Shown in pieces: positions 1-10,505 of a DNA stretch of 60,239 bases. The DNA is from Ciborinia camelliae (lineage: Eukaryota; Ascomycota; Leotiomycetes; Helotiales; Sclerotiniaceae). The notes beneath the pieces were generated by a model, which saw nothing but the letters and a program-made list of their open reading frames with translations, made no database searches and was not told the origin of the DNA. The translations under genes and the position numbers were made by a program. Every line of letters begins with the position of its first letter. The stretch's first letter is position 1. The stretch is from NCBI GenBank assembly GCA_025890175.1, contig JANPYM010000002.1, forward strand, positions 2,151,366 to 2,211,604, in the 5' to 3' direction.

Positions 1-85
1 GGGTTGGTCGCGGGTTGGTCTTGGGGTGGGTTGGTCTTGGGGTGGGTTGGGGTGGGGTGGGATGGGATGGGATGGGGTGCGGTGC
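1..85. repeat. G-rich GGGTTGG/GGGATGG tract
   Basis: The first 85 bases are built from runs of 3-4 G separated by one to three T or A, giving many possible four-tract G-quadruplex registers on the plus strand. No gene is visible. It is not a perfect TTAGGG telomere array. Confidence 0.7.
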
Positions 86-109
86 GGATATATACCAATT
101 GGGTGGGAA

Positions 110-270
110 TGGAAAGGAAGGAAAGGAAAGGAAAGGAAAGGAAAGGGACCTGAGATGTGCAAATCAATGCCACGGTTCTTTTTTATTCTATTTTATTCTA
201 TTTTATTTTATTTTATCTTATTTTTTGACCATTTGAGAGAGAGGGAGAGAGAGAGAGAGAGAGAGAGAGA
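110..270. repeat. Stacked microsatellites (GGAAA, TTTTA, GA)
   Basis: Three simple repeats follow each other: an AAAGG array near 110-147, a TATTTTAT-type array near 180-225, and a GA dinucleotide array near 233-270. A T-rich tract continues to about 365. Reading frames here are only repeat translations. Confidence 0.8.
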
Positions 271-398
271 AATAAAACCATGTAGAATTAATCTATTCTA
301 TCCTATCTTTGTTGATGTGTGTGTTTTTTTTTCTTTTCTTTTTTTCTTCTTTTCTTTTTTTTTAATTAAAAAACTCTTCTTTGTCTACTGGGTTTCTT

Positions 399-469
399 GG
401 ATTGAGGATTGAGGATTGAGGATTGGGGATTGGGGATTGGGGATTGGGGATTGAGGATTGAGGATTGAG
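399..469. repeat. 7-bp tandem repeat GGATTGA/GGATTGG
   Basis: About ten copies of a 7-bp unit, alternating between GGATTGA and GGATTGG. The interval 520-750 behind it is TGGGT-rich low-complexity sequence without a supported gene. Confidence 0.85.
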
Positions 470-916
470 ATCGCTGCTACTGCTGCTGCTCTTGTATATA
501 ATGGATGAATGCGTGGTATGGGTTGGGTTGGGTTCGGATTGGTTTGCTTTGGATGGGCTGGGTGATGGATGGAGGGGATGGGATGGGATGGCGTGGTATG
601 GTATGCGGTTTCCTTAAAGGCGGTGGGCTGGATTTGGTTGGATTGGATTTGGTTGGGTTGGGTGATGGATGGATGGTTCATATATATGGACTGGACTGGG
701 CTGGGCTGGGCTGGATGGAGGGGGAGGGAGGTGGGAGGTGGGTAGGTAGGTAATTAATAATGATAGGTATTTAAATACCTATGGGCACTTGATCTTGTTC
801 TTGATATTGTTATTGGCATTGACATTAACAGTCAAATGGCACCAAATCCTAATCCTAATCCTATACATGTACCGAATACTGGGTTAACACGATAGAGTCT
901 AGACCAAAAGAATCTT

Positions 917-1089
917 CCTACCTATACCTACCTACCAACCTACCTACCTACCTACCAACCTACCTACCTACCTACCTACCTACCTACCTACCTACCTACC
1001 TACCTACCTACCTACCTACCTACCTACCTACCTACCTACCTACCTACCTACCTACCTACCTACCTACCTACCTACCTACCTACCTACCA
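917..1089. repeat. (CCTA)n tetranucleotide array, about 170 bp
   Basis: A nearly perfect CCTA array with three CCAA interruptions (near 936, 956 and 1088), followed by a short AAAAG array at about 1101-1130. This is the longest tetranucleotide tract in the window. Confidence 0.95.
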
Positions 1090-1130
1090 ACCATATATCT
1101 CAAGAAAAGAAAAGAAAAGAAAAGAAAAGA

Positions 1131-2615
1131 AACAAGTCATGTAGGTAGTTAGAACTTAGTTAGAACTTATTTTAGTTCTGAAAATTGTATCGCTGTAAGG
1201 TAGAACAAATCCAAATCCAAGTACATACAATTGAAGGATGATGGATGATGGATGGATCTCTAGTAAAAATATCGGAATCTGTTTCTGTTTCGGTTGTGTA
1301 TTCTATATTTGCTGGATCTGCAGGCTTGGTGTTTCTGTGTTTTTTCTGTTTTATATCGTATTCCCATCTTAGCTTAATTAGCTGTCTTAATAGGTAATTA
1401 CAGTCTTGAGGTCTTTTGTAGAGATGGGTATGTCTGATTTGATGCTGGATGTTTAATGCTGAATGTGAATGTTGAATGCTGGATGTTGAATGTGTACCTT
1501 TACCTGGGCTCCGCCCCGAGACCGCTGGTCGGGAAATAGAGATATGGTTGTTGACTCATCCCACATCTTTCTCTTTACTTCTTAATATTCACTCTTCCCT
1601 CTTCACTCCCCACTGCTCATCCCCCTACCCCCCTCAACAACTAACCGCCCCCACAAGACGCACCCAAAACCCACCCAAGCCCCCCTCCAAAGCACTCACT
1701 CACAGAACCCAGAGTAATAATAAATGCCAGAAAAACACACCCATTAACCTACCCATTAACCTACCTATTCACCCCCCTCCACTCCACCAATCATCCAAAC
1801 AAAAAAAATCCAAAAGATAAAGATCCAAACAAAAAAGATCCAAACGATACAACCCCAGCCAAACAACTAAATCCGCCCATCAAAAAAAGATGCACAGCCA
1901 AGATCCCAAGTATAAATATTACTTATTACTTATGACTTATTACCTATCCTTTGACTTCGCCAAACCGTCTCACGTACTGTTTGTTTGTCGTTTAATCACA
2001 TAGATCACATAGATCACATATCACCATCCCACAACAAAGACACGAAGAAACGAGGCAAAAGGCGCATAAAAAGCAGAAATAATCCACACAGCCACTGTGG
2101 ATATTTGCACAGCAGAAAGAGCAATCCGCGCATCAATTGCATCAATTGCATCAATTGCATTCAAATTTCCACTATGCGATTCCGGCCTGAAATCTGCATT
2201 TGAACTGTATGTGTGAATTTTTCTGCTCTTCGTAAGCTTGGATATCAAGACCCTTTTATCGTCAATGATGATGCCTCTTTGCGGTAACCTTAGACTGAGT
2301 AGGTATTTTGTCTCGCGCGTGGTGTATTGAATTCCTGCTGGATATTGTGGATAGTGTGGATGCGATGATCTCGCTTGAGATTTTATTGGGAATGGCTAGG
2401 AAACTGGGAGATCCATATGCCTTGCGTGCCGATCCTGGGTTGATAGAGTCATCGTGGGAATCGTTTCTATATATTAGCCTCTATACTACTCCTGTACCTA
2501 TATAGCTCATCTATTCTAGTCTAATCTAATCTAATCTAATCTAATCTATTCTGCAACTATGCGTCAATAAACCTCCCCGCCTCCTCCCGCTTCTCCAAAA
2601 TGCCCCTAAATAGCA
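1131..2615. other. Intergenic, no gene seen
   Basis: Open frames are short and of low complexity. A TAATC pentamer array lies at about 2516-2548, immediately downstream of the thioesterase stop. I see no RNA gene or conserved protein fragment. Confidence 0.6.
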
Positions 2616-3758
2616 TTACAACAAATCTCTATACTTTCCCAGAGCTGGCCCCTGACTCCCCGAAAACTCATTATGCAACCCCTCCATCGCGGCAAAATGT
2701 TCGGCAAACTGTAGTCCCCTCTTATTTTCCTTCTCAATCCTCTTCCAATCCCATTCATTCGATCCTTCTTTCTCTCCTTCCTCGGGTGTAGCATCCACAA
2801 ACGACTCCTCCATCTCTGGCGTCGACTCACCCGAGCTAGCCATACTATGCCATCCCCCAGGCCTCTCAGGAAGTACCCCACTAGCATTCAAAACGACCTC
2901 CGGATGCACGGTCAGGCGTCCCAATTTCATCACGTACTTACTAATCGCGCTTGCAAAAATCGCCTTCTCGTCTACTTCTACCGCGTCGCCCTCACCCTCT
3001 ACCTCCTCAAACCTCGCATTCCTTCCACCGCCAAGCCAAGACCCATCACCCAGGACAAACCCTCGAGGTCTGACCGTGCCTTTCTTCACAAAATGCGTCA
3101 CCATGTATATCCACTTGCGGTCCCAACATAGGATTCGACTCCACATCTCGTAGCCGTGATAGATTCCGATTTCGCGCTTGAAATTACACATGACGCCTCC
3201 GAGCATGATGCCCCAGCGTCCCTTGACCGCAACCCCATTTTTGTCGACGACGAGCTTTTGCGTCGTGTTTTTCTTGAGGGCGTCAATGCCGGGTTCGAGG
3301 AGACAGCAGATGATATGCGTGCGCGTGACGTCGAGGTCGGAAAAGTAGGTCGAGTTGGATTTGTGCAGGTTGTAATCGCATTCCCAGAAGGAAGCGTGGG
3401 ATGTGGTTATGCAGGGCAGGAAGAGAGATGAAGGGCGGAGATTGGTGGGGATGTTGGGAATGGTGAAGACGAGATGTTTGAGGATTGCGTTCCAGACTCG
3501 GTACTGTTTGTGTTAGTTGTGTTTGTCTGGTTCAAAATGGGAGAGGGAGGAATGGGGGAAACATACATGCCAAACTCCCGGCAAACTCTTCAGATTCGCT
3601 AATATGACAACTGTAGCGGCAATTCTTGAGTAACTCCCGGGTCCGGTAAATATGTCAACAAGTAGTTTCTCTATATCTACATGTGAAGCACCTGCTGCTG
3701 CCACCACGGCCGTGGTGAAGATGATAGATTTAAGAGGGAGACGGGTTGCGGATGCCAT
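2616..3758 (-). CDS. Thioesterase-like protein (THEM6 / 4HBT_2-type hotdog fold)
   Basis: Two exons give 359 residues: 3758-3567 and 3503-2616, with a 63-bp intron (donor GTATGT, acceptor CAG) that keeps phase 0. The first 64 residues contain two hydrophobic stretches (about 8-22 and 43-56), suggesting a membrane anchor. Residues 105-115 read ECDYNLHKSNS, which resembles the N-terminal signature of THEM6-like hotdog thioesterases; a DLD-T-R-T-H segment and later KREIGIYHGYEMWSRI and KWIYMVTHFVK fit the beta-strands of that fold. The C-terminal third is acidic and variable. The start is the only ATG giving an open exon 1. From the family I would expect acyl-CoA or acyl-ester hydrolase activity at a membrane, but the substrate cannot be read from the sequence. 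Function is inferred; the gene structure is well supported. Confidence 0.82.
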
Positions 3759-4594
3759 TGTGAAGGAGGTGAGTTTGCAAGTTTACGAGCTGGTGAACCT
3801 ATTAAAAGGAACTGAATCTGTAAGTACAATAGGTAAGTAAAGAGAGAATCCGCACGAGAAACGAATCCTCGAATTTGAACGTCAAAAAGAAGGAAAAACA
3901 CTCGCAAAGAAAACGACAGGACAGGAAATGACCAAATCTCCAAATTATTAATAATAATAATGCCGAGTAGATACCTAGATAATAGATTAGATACCTACTC
4001 CGTACTAGGTACGTGGTACCTACCTACCCTCATACACAAATAATAATTGTTGAATCATTGGAATGGGTCTGCCGAGGCACGGAAGAACATAAAGCCGACG
4101 GACGAAGAATTGTTGAAGAAAACCGAGAACTTAGGTGGATTGGAAAGGCTTTTGCGGGCCTGGCCAAGAAGTTAGTGTCTGGATGCCAACGTATACGGAG
4201 TTATCCATTGCTGAAGCCCTAGGTATCCATACAGTAAATGCCGAAGTCTTTTTGGTAAATCACGATATCATCAGGATTCAGGAGTAGCATACGCGAGAAG
4301 GGCAATGACTTTCACCAAAAAGCAGCGTCGTTAAGAGTCAAATCTTCTGGCTATAACTGCTAACTTATGTTGGTAAGAGCGGGCTGTCAATGATGATAAG
4401 CGCGGTTCTGATATTCTCTTGGGGTTTCGCATTATTGTATCAAAACTCAGCGGTATTGGTCGAAAACCTATACTGCTATTTTATTTTCGGCCTTGATCCT
4501 ACGGGCTGGGATATGTGGAGCAGCACAAACGGCAAACCCAACTGTATAGTGCTACCCATGCAGAATCATGAAAAACAATGCTTCGACTAATTAA
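3759..4594. other. Intergenic, AT-rich
   Basis: No supported gene. It contains one TACTCCGTA element (3996-4004) and GGTACC-type palindromes near 4010-4022, motifs that recur between other genes of the window. Confidence 0.55.
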
Positions 4595-5580
4595 TTCCCT
4601 GGATTATCTTTCGAGCTTTCCAGGGCATCGGTGCACCAGAGTCTTCTCATCTTCAATGATCATTATATTCGAGTTGATCCCCCCGCTGCTGTCTAATCGT
4701 CTTGGCAGTTGCTCTCGTCACTGGTCCTATTTTTGGTGGAGCGATTAACCGGTCCTCAACTTGGAGATGGATATTCCTCTTCAACTACCTTCTCAACTCT
4801 ATAAACTGCTAGTGTTTCGGTAGGGGTCACAGATACCATTATATTCTCGCTCTTTCTTCACCGAAATTTCCCTTATATCGATCAATTGTCAAAGGTAACG
4901 CCTGGAAAACCTCAGCATCTGATTAAGTCCATCTTCAAGAGAATAGACTTCATTGGAGCTTTCTTCTTACTTGGGGCTTTAGGATTCATTGATGCTTCCC
5001 TTGAAAATACCGGACTTCGTCATCCTTGGAAAAGTGGCCTCGTTGCTGCTATGCTTGCTATTTCCAGCGTTTTTTGGATCCTCTTCTTCATATGAAAGTG
5101 GAAAATTACCCGAGATAATGGGGTTAGGGAGCCAGTCTTCCCATGGAGATTTCTCGAGAGCAGGATCAGCTTAGGCCCGGGGGTTACTACTGTAGCTTAT
5201 TGGCTCATCATAAGTCTCATTCCTCTATATAAATATATATATTGATATAAGTGCTCTATATCCACGAGTTAGCTTAGCATTGATTAGTCATCCGGATTCC
5301 ATACATAGAATCTCGCAACTTCATAGAACTTAGCTTCTAAGTCACAATAATACAACGATGCATAAATACACCTTCAATAATATATATACGTTCTGTCTAA
5401 CATATAATCTAGCACTGTCTTCTTTCTAGGTCCATCATCTATTGTAGCTATCTTTTCTATTCCGCAAAGCTTTCAGGTGGTTAACAACGCGAGCCCTTTA
5501 GCTGCAGGAGTACAACTTCTCTCATATACAGCTGTCTCTGGAGCATCGTCATGATACTTTCTGCAATATGTACTGTACAT
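4595..5580 (+). pseudogene. Decayed MFS efflux transporter (DHA type)
   Basis: Fragments in changing frames match the usual order of a fungal drug:H+ antiporter. First comes PWIIFRAFQGIG (about 4597-4632), the stretch before TM4. Then ALVTGPIFGGAI and STWRWIFLFN (about 4710-4780), the motif C region and the WRW[IV]F motif. Next is a helix-rich block with IKRIDFIGAFFLLGALG-like sequence (about 4930-5090), then REPVFPWRF (about 5128-5153), and SIPQSFQVVNNASPLAAG (about 5455-5508). In-frame stops follow several blocks (TAG after the WRWIF block, TGA near 5093), frames shift, and about 230 bp of AT-rich DNA interrupts the last two blocks. No start or complete C-terminus is visible. It can make no transporter. 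It neighbours a decayed monooxygenase on the opposite strand. Confidence 0.75.
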
Positions 5581-6157
5581 CGGTAAACGACCAAATCAGT
5601 ATTTTGTGAGCGACACACACTACTATGCTTTTCACAAGACTCCTATTTAATAAATACGGAATTATTCGAATTACGATCAATGCAATTTCCCAATTTTTTG
5701 CGGCACAGTAAGTTTCTGCAACGCAATACCATTTCTGAAACAGTACAGTGTACTCCGTACACGGTCAGCATGTCTGGTAGAGTAGTTTCTCCGGCGCAGT
5801 TCTGGGATAGCTTGTACCCCTGTTTTGCAAGCTACCGCCACATGTTTTGTGTATCAGTCTATGCCATATCTTTACATATATCGAATTGAAACTTCGTTTA
5901 TGCTTAAGTAGAGAAATTCAAACCGGAATATCTTTTGAAGCGCTACGCTGCTAATTTGTAGATGACCATGGATCGTAGCGCTACTTTACGAAAGCAATTG
6001 GGAAAGAAAACCATTGGAACACATTTCGTGGTTTGCTTATGTGACACCATATGAAGCACCTACAAGCATACATTCTACGGAAGTTATGGTCAACCAGCAG
6101 TTCAGTTTGACTAAACCTTGCCCATAAAGCAATACTCTCTCTCCATACGTATTTCCA
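5581..6157. other. Intergenic between two gene relics
   Basis: No gene supported. One TACTCCGTA element lies at 5751-5759. The tail of the minus-strand monooxygenase relic may extend to about 6060 beyond its TGA. Confidence 0.5.
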
Positions 6158-7364
6158 TCAGCCTTTGTTTTTTCGGCATGCCGCATATGTAAGAGACTTT
6201 GTCTCTAACTCGGCCAATCCCAAAGCCTGCATCGCCGCTTGATTCGTGCTCAGCCCGACATGGGGACGAAACAGTGCAAACGCGTCTCCAACAAGTAGTA
6301 ATTTCCCATCGTGGAAAACTGCGCGCGGTGATGAACATTCTCTCACTGCAGATATCAAGGGATCGGGAGTCTTCGCAAGAAGCTCTGCAAATGGCGCGCT
6401 CAGCGCTTCCCCGCTTTCTCGCTTCCGGGACCAGACTTGCGGTTGCATCTCGCCGCGAGGAATGGTGGTCCAGTACCTCTTTCCTGATACACCGGTAAAG
6501 ATATCACGGTATTCATCCGTATCTTCTGCCATCTTTTCGTACCAAATCCAGATGAACTGGCAGTCTTCCGGTTCCAGACTCCCACTCTTCGATGGTACAT
6601 GGTATCTGGTGAAGTCAATAAATTGCCCGTACATAGATTCACTTCAGGGAATACACTCACGAAAGCGTGTAGCCTTTCTCGGTTCGAAAGAGCAGAACCC
6701 GATTTTCGAGGACTTTTCTCGAGGCGGCGGATACGGATGTGACAGGCGCGGCTCCTCGCCAAGTAAAATAGCCAACATATTTGGGTTTTATACCGAGTAG
6801 AACCGTCTCGCGGACAATGGAATTGCCTCCATCTGCCCCAATGACCAAGTCGGCGCGGATGACTTTCGACACTCCCGTTTTGGTATCGGAATAGGTTACC
6901 GCAACCTTTTCGCCATCATAGGTCACGTCGCTAACACGTTTTTCGGTTTCATAGATGGCCAAGGGGATCTCTCCACCATCGAGAAAGTGGGATTGGGATT
7001 TGAACATATTGTAGAGTATACTCCATGTAGTCAGATACATTGTGTTGCTGGTAGAAATAGATTCAATGCTTATTCCTTCGAGATTGATGATCTCGCCCGA
7101 ATGTGTAGTTGTTGTATACGGGTTATCGAATTTCGAATACTCCCGGACCATTTGCTGAACTTCTGGACCGACGCGCACTCCCGCCGTTTAACTCTGTAGG
7201 AGATCCAGGATAGATTTCTCTAGAACGCGAACGGTGTGGCCGAGCTGTCTGAGAATAATTGCATGGAGAAGGCCGCCTAGAGATCCACCAACCTAGAGAA
7301 TGCATTTAGCAGAATGAAAATATAAACGCGGGCAAAGAATAAACTTAACAATTATGACGTCTAT
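6158..7364 (-). pseudogene. FAD-dependent monooxygenase, inactivated
   Basis: Three exon-like segments read as a class A flavin monooxygenase. Exon 1 ends DVIIV at 7350, intron 7349-7293, exon 2 7292-6661, intron 6660-6606, exon 3 from 6605 to TGA at 6158. VGGSLGGL at the first junction is the Rossmann FAD motif, DLVIGADGGNS (about 6830-6865) is the GD-type motif, and LLLVGDAFALFRPHVGLSTNQA is the second FAD/ribityl motif; each is intact. Two lesions break the gene. A TAA at 7190-7188 stands where relatives have a glutamine between LQS and TAGVRVG. No ATG precedes the Rossmann motif: the codon before DVIIV is ATA (7364-7362), and an upstream TAA closes the frame. Both changes fit C-to-T transitions in CpA context. 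Function before decay was probably oxidation in a biosynthetic or degradative pathway. Confidence 0.8.
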
Positions 7365-8626
7365 GGCTGCTAATTTCTTTGCTTGGATGAGGGGAGCGAA
7401 TTTAGGATTGTTTTTTTTTTACTTCAGTGTGACACGAACAGCATATTTATGGTGGATGAAACAGCATAGCGGGTGAGTGGTCGGCTAATGGCTAACTAAC
7501 AGTAATGGCGGGGGGCGTAGTATACCGCGTGCATTTCATGCCATGTATTTATGGATGATATTGGATTCCATATCCCTGGAATTCTTGAGTTTCTTGTGAA
7601 ATATTGCATAATTATTACTAAAAATATACCGAAATGCTGAAATTCTATATATTCCATTTAGAACTAGATAAATTTCTTTTAAAATAGATAATATTAAAGC
7701 TATATTTATTAGAATCTTATACATTCTAGTATTTCGATATATCTTTTATATTACGTACTGAACTCAATATGTACAGTCGTAAGTGTTGTGTAACAGGCCT
7801 CAATATCAGCCATCATGATACCAACTCACACTAATCCCATCACAGACATCTAACAACCAGTTGTTTATTCAATTAGCCTATTAATTAAGGATTAGTTTTA
7901 TAACATTCAGCTGAACTAGATACACCTCCATCACAAGTCATACAACACAAAGCAATACCATTGCATTTGATATTAACTTGAACTGAACTAGTGAACCCCA
8001 TCCATACTAAAACAGGGTTGAGATGAGCAAGATTTATACATATTATAACTATACGTAACTTTTCAAAAGTAAAAGAAAGCTACTTGTAATCATCATGTAA
8101 GTTATTTTATCATATATATTCATATTGTAAAAGAGCAATAAAAAATAAGCAAAGCCACATTTACCTATAATTATCTAAAGCATGAGTTAGCAGGCCAGGC
8201 TGGCGAGAAAAAAATCCCCAAAATAATTATACGACACGATGAAGTAAATTTTTATTGTACCGTATCTAGTATCTAGTTCTAGCCAATGATTATTCCACAT
8301 GTGATAAATAAAAGCATAAAAGTCTGGCTCTAGTTTCCCAGGCTAATTGTATGGTTCTGTACAGTACAGTGATAATGCTTCTAAATTCCTAATTCATCTT
8401 GTGAGATTACATTCATTCAATAGGTATATATTTCCACCCACTTATATGTATCCTTTTCCTCCTTTCTTCCTTAAATACCTATATATATATGATATATCTA
8501 TAAATCTATAAATCTATAAATACGACCACCCAATATCAATATAAACAAACACTCCATGACCAAAGGTATCAATCATAAAATCATTAAACTCCATCTCCCA
8601 TCTCCCATTGCTCCAATCCAATCCAT
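7365..8626. other. AT-rich intergenic block
   Basis: Strongly A+T-rich from about 7520 to 8520, with only short frames and many TATA-type strings. There is no intact transposon protein. It lies beside two gene relics and could be RIP-affected repeat DNA; I see no terminal repeats that would define an element. Confidence 0.5.
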
Positions 8627-10505
8627 TCATCTCGTCCATCCCTCATTCTCATCACTATCATCCAGAATAAAATCCAGATGCGATATGAAATCTCCATCCG
8701 CATCCCCATCAACCATCGTATTCCCCTCCATGGTATTCCCCAAGGAATCCCTCTCCCCATGATGAGATCCATGATGCCACCATTCCTGTTCCAGCGCCAA
8801 CCCTCTTTCCAAATCATTTTGCCTTGCCCACGCCTCCCCGACATCACGATCCCCCTCGCGGATCACGGGCCGCAATTCATGTCGAATGAAAGTTGGATGA
8901 CTGAAATTGTAATTGATCATGGGACTCGCGGTGCGTGTATGAGTGTGCACCGATGATCCCGGTCTAATCTTTCGGGGTTGCGTAATATGTATCGTGTGTT
9001 GTGTGCCGATGGATGTTCGTTGGGCGGGTAACATGCCTCGCGTTTTGGCTTCTAGTACTTGCTGTTCTTCAGGTGCAAGGACCTTGATGCCCATGCTGGG
9101 TAATCTTTGAAACTCGGTATCCTCTTCCACATCTCCAGATCCCCTGACACCTCTTCTTTTGCTTTTAGGGAAAGTCGCACGGAGGCCGCATCCACTTATG
9201 ATTAAATCTCGGTACTGTCTGAAAGATTTGGCGGTTCCAAACACGAGAAATACTAAGAGTGATGTCGAAACTCCAGGTACAAAGAACAAAATATGCGTGA
9301 TGGCGCTGGAAATGGAGAAATTAGGAGAAGATAATTTAGCAAGTTTTTGGAAGTTGCTTGCGCTGGATAAGGAGGACAAGACTAATATGACTTCAAGTAC
9401 CCTTGATGATCATCAGCTCATCTTCCAATTGTTGGGGTATCAGATAAACTTACAGAAGAATAATGAAGCCAATAGTGAAACGAATAATAAGTGCACGATC
9501 GTAGAGTGACCGACGAGTCGATATGTGGTTAGCATTTCCAGTGCTATTTCCAGTGTTATTTCCATTTCCATTTCCACTTCTAGTGCCCACCGTATCAGTC
9601 ACTGTCACTGCGCCACTCGAACCCCACCAACCATCACGCTTCTCATGTGCAAAAAGTAGTCGTCGGGTTTTGATATATTTGTAGAGAATGAGAATCATAA
9701 ATATGCTACCGATCGATAAGCTTACGAGCACTAATGTCACAAAGTTAGCCTAAGTTCCACAGGTATACCTACAATTAAGAATGGGCTAGCTAAAGATGCC
9801 TTACTTATGAAATTAGTTAGGATAAAAGTAGCCACGAAACCTGTTAGCACGGCCGGTACACGTGTCAACCCTATGAGAATGGCGGGAATAATGATTGCCA
9901 TTATTTTTGAGATGGAGGATATTTGTTCTCGCAGCCAGCTACCGAGGAAATTGGCACGGATGTCCCAGGAGCCACAGAAGAGGTTTACAGCCCTAATCAT
10001 TGTTAACCTTCAATCGTTGTCTCGTTTGAATTGGAAATCACTTACCAGAACAAAACCATTAGAGCCATAACATTGTACGAGTAAAATTCTGTACAAGAGC
10101 TGAGCGATCGTCAAGATTGACAAGATTGGTGCGTGAGCTTACGAATCATATGTAACACAAGATCAAAGGTATTTCCTTCACCCGAAAATCCCAAAGCTGG
10201 CTTTTCTACAGCTTTTAATGCAGTCGTATACTCATCTTGCTGAACAAGCAGCCAAGCGCAATTGTAATGTATCTGCTCTATGATGGATCCAACTGTGCTT
10301 AACGCAGAGAACTTTGCGAGGAATGCCACATCTGGGTTTATTAGATACAGTAACGCAGACTCAAGGAGTGAAACTCACAAGTCCATCGTTCACCATAGAC
10401 CCATAGCATACACACAACCAAGGCAACTAACGTGAGACATATGAATGAGTATGCCAGGACAGCAATGGAAGCACCTATAGCCTCCTGCGGAATCCCGGGA
10501 CCCAT
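8627..10505 (-). CDS. Multi-pass fungal integral membrane protein
   Basis: Six exons on the minus strand: 10505-10379, 10331-10143, 10088-10046, 9992-9805, about 9749-9454 and 9401-8627. Introns are 41-61 bp with GT/AG ends. The protein starts MGPGIPQEAIGASI with a membrane helix, then VYGERWTYVAFLAKF, YSYNVMALMVLFWAVNLF, a helix with PAILIGLTRVPAVLTGF, VTLVLVSLSIGSIFMILILY, a glycine/asparagine-rich loop, RFTIGFIILL, and a last helix LFFVPGVSTSLLVFLVFG. This makes about seven helices and a long soluble C-tail that is acidic at its end. The layout resembles fungal receptor-like seven-helix proteins, but I do not recognise a named family. The join of exons 4 and 5 does not keep frame: exon 4 ends in phase 1 and exon 5 needs phase 0. 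Either a one-base error, an unseen microexon or a real lesion lies near 9750-9805. Confidence 0.65.

Noticed and set aside
917..1089. CRISPR-like or telomeric array
   Set aside because: A plain CCTA tetranucleotide microsatellite without spacers; the genome is eukaryotic.
2606..2887. Alternative minus-strand frame inside the thioesterase 3' end
   Set aside because: It is a shadow of the real exon in another frame.
7786..7950. Second LTR starting TGTTGTGTAACAGG
   Set aside because: I found no matching CAACA end and no target duplication of the preceding GTAAG.
8556..9509. Plus-strand frames opposite the membrane protein's last exon
   Set aside because: No motif or intron structure; the minus strand explains the sequence.
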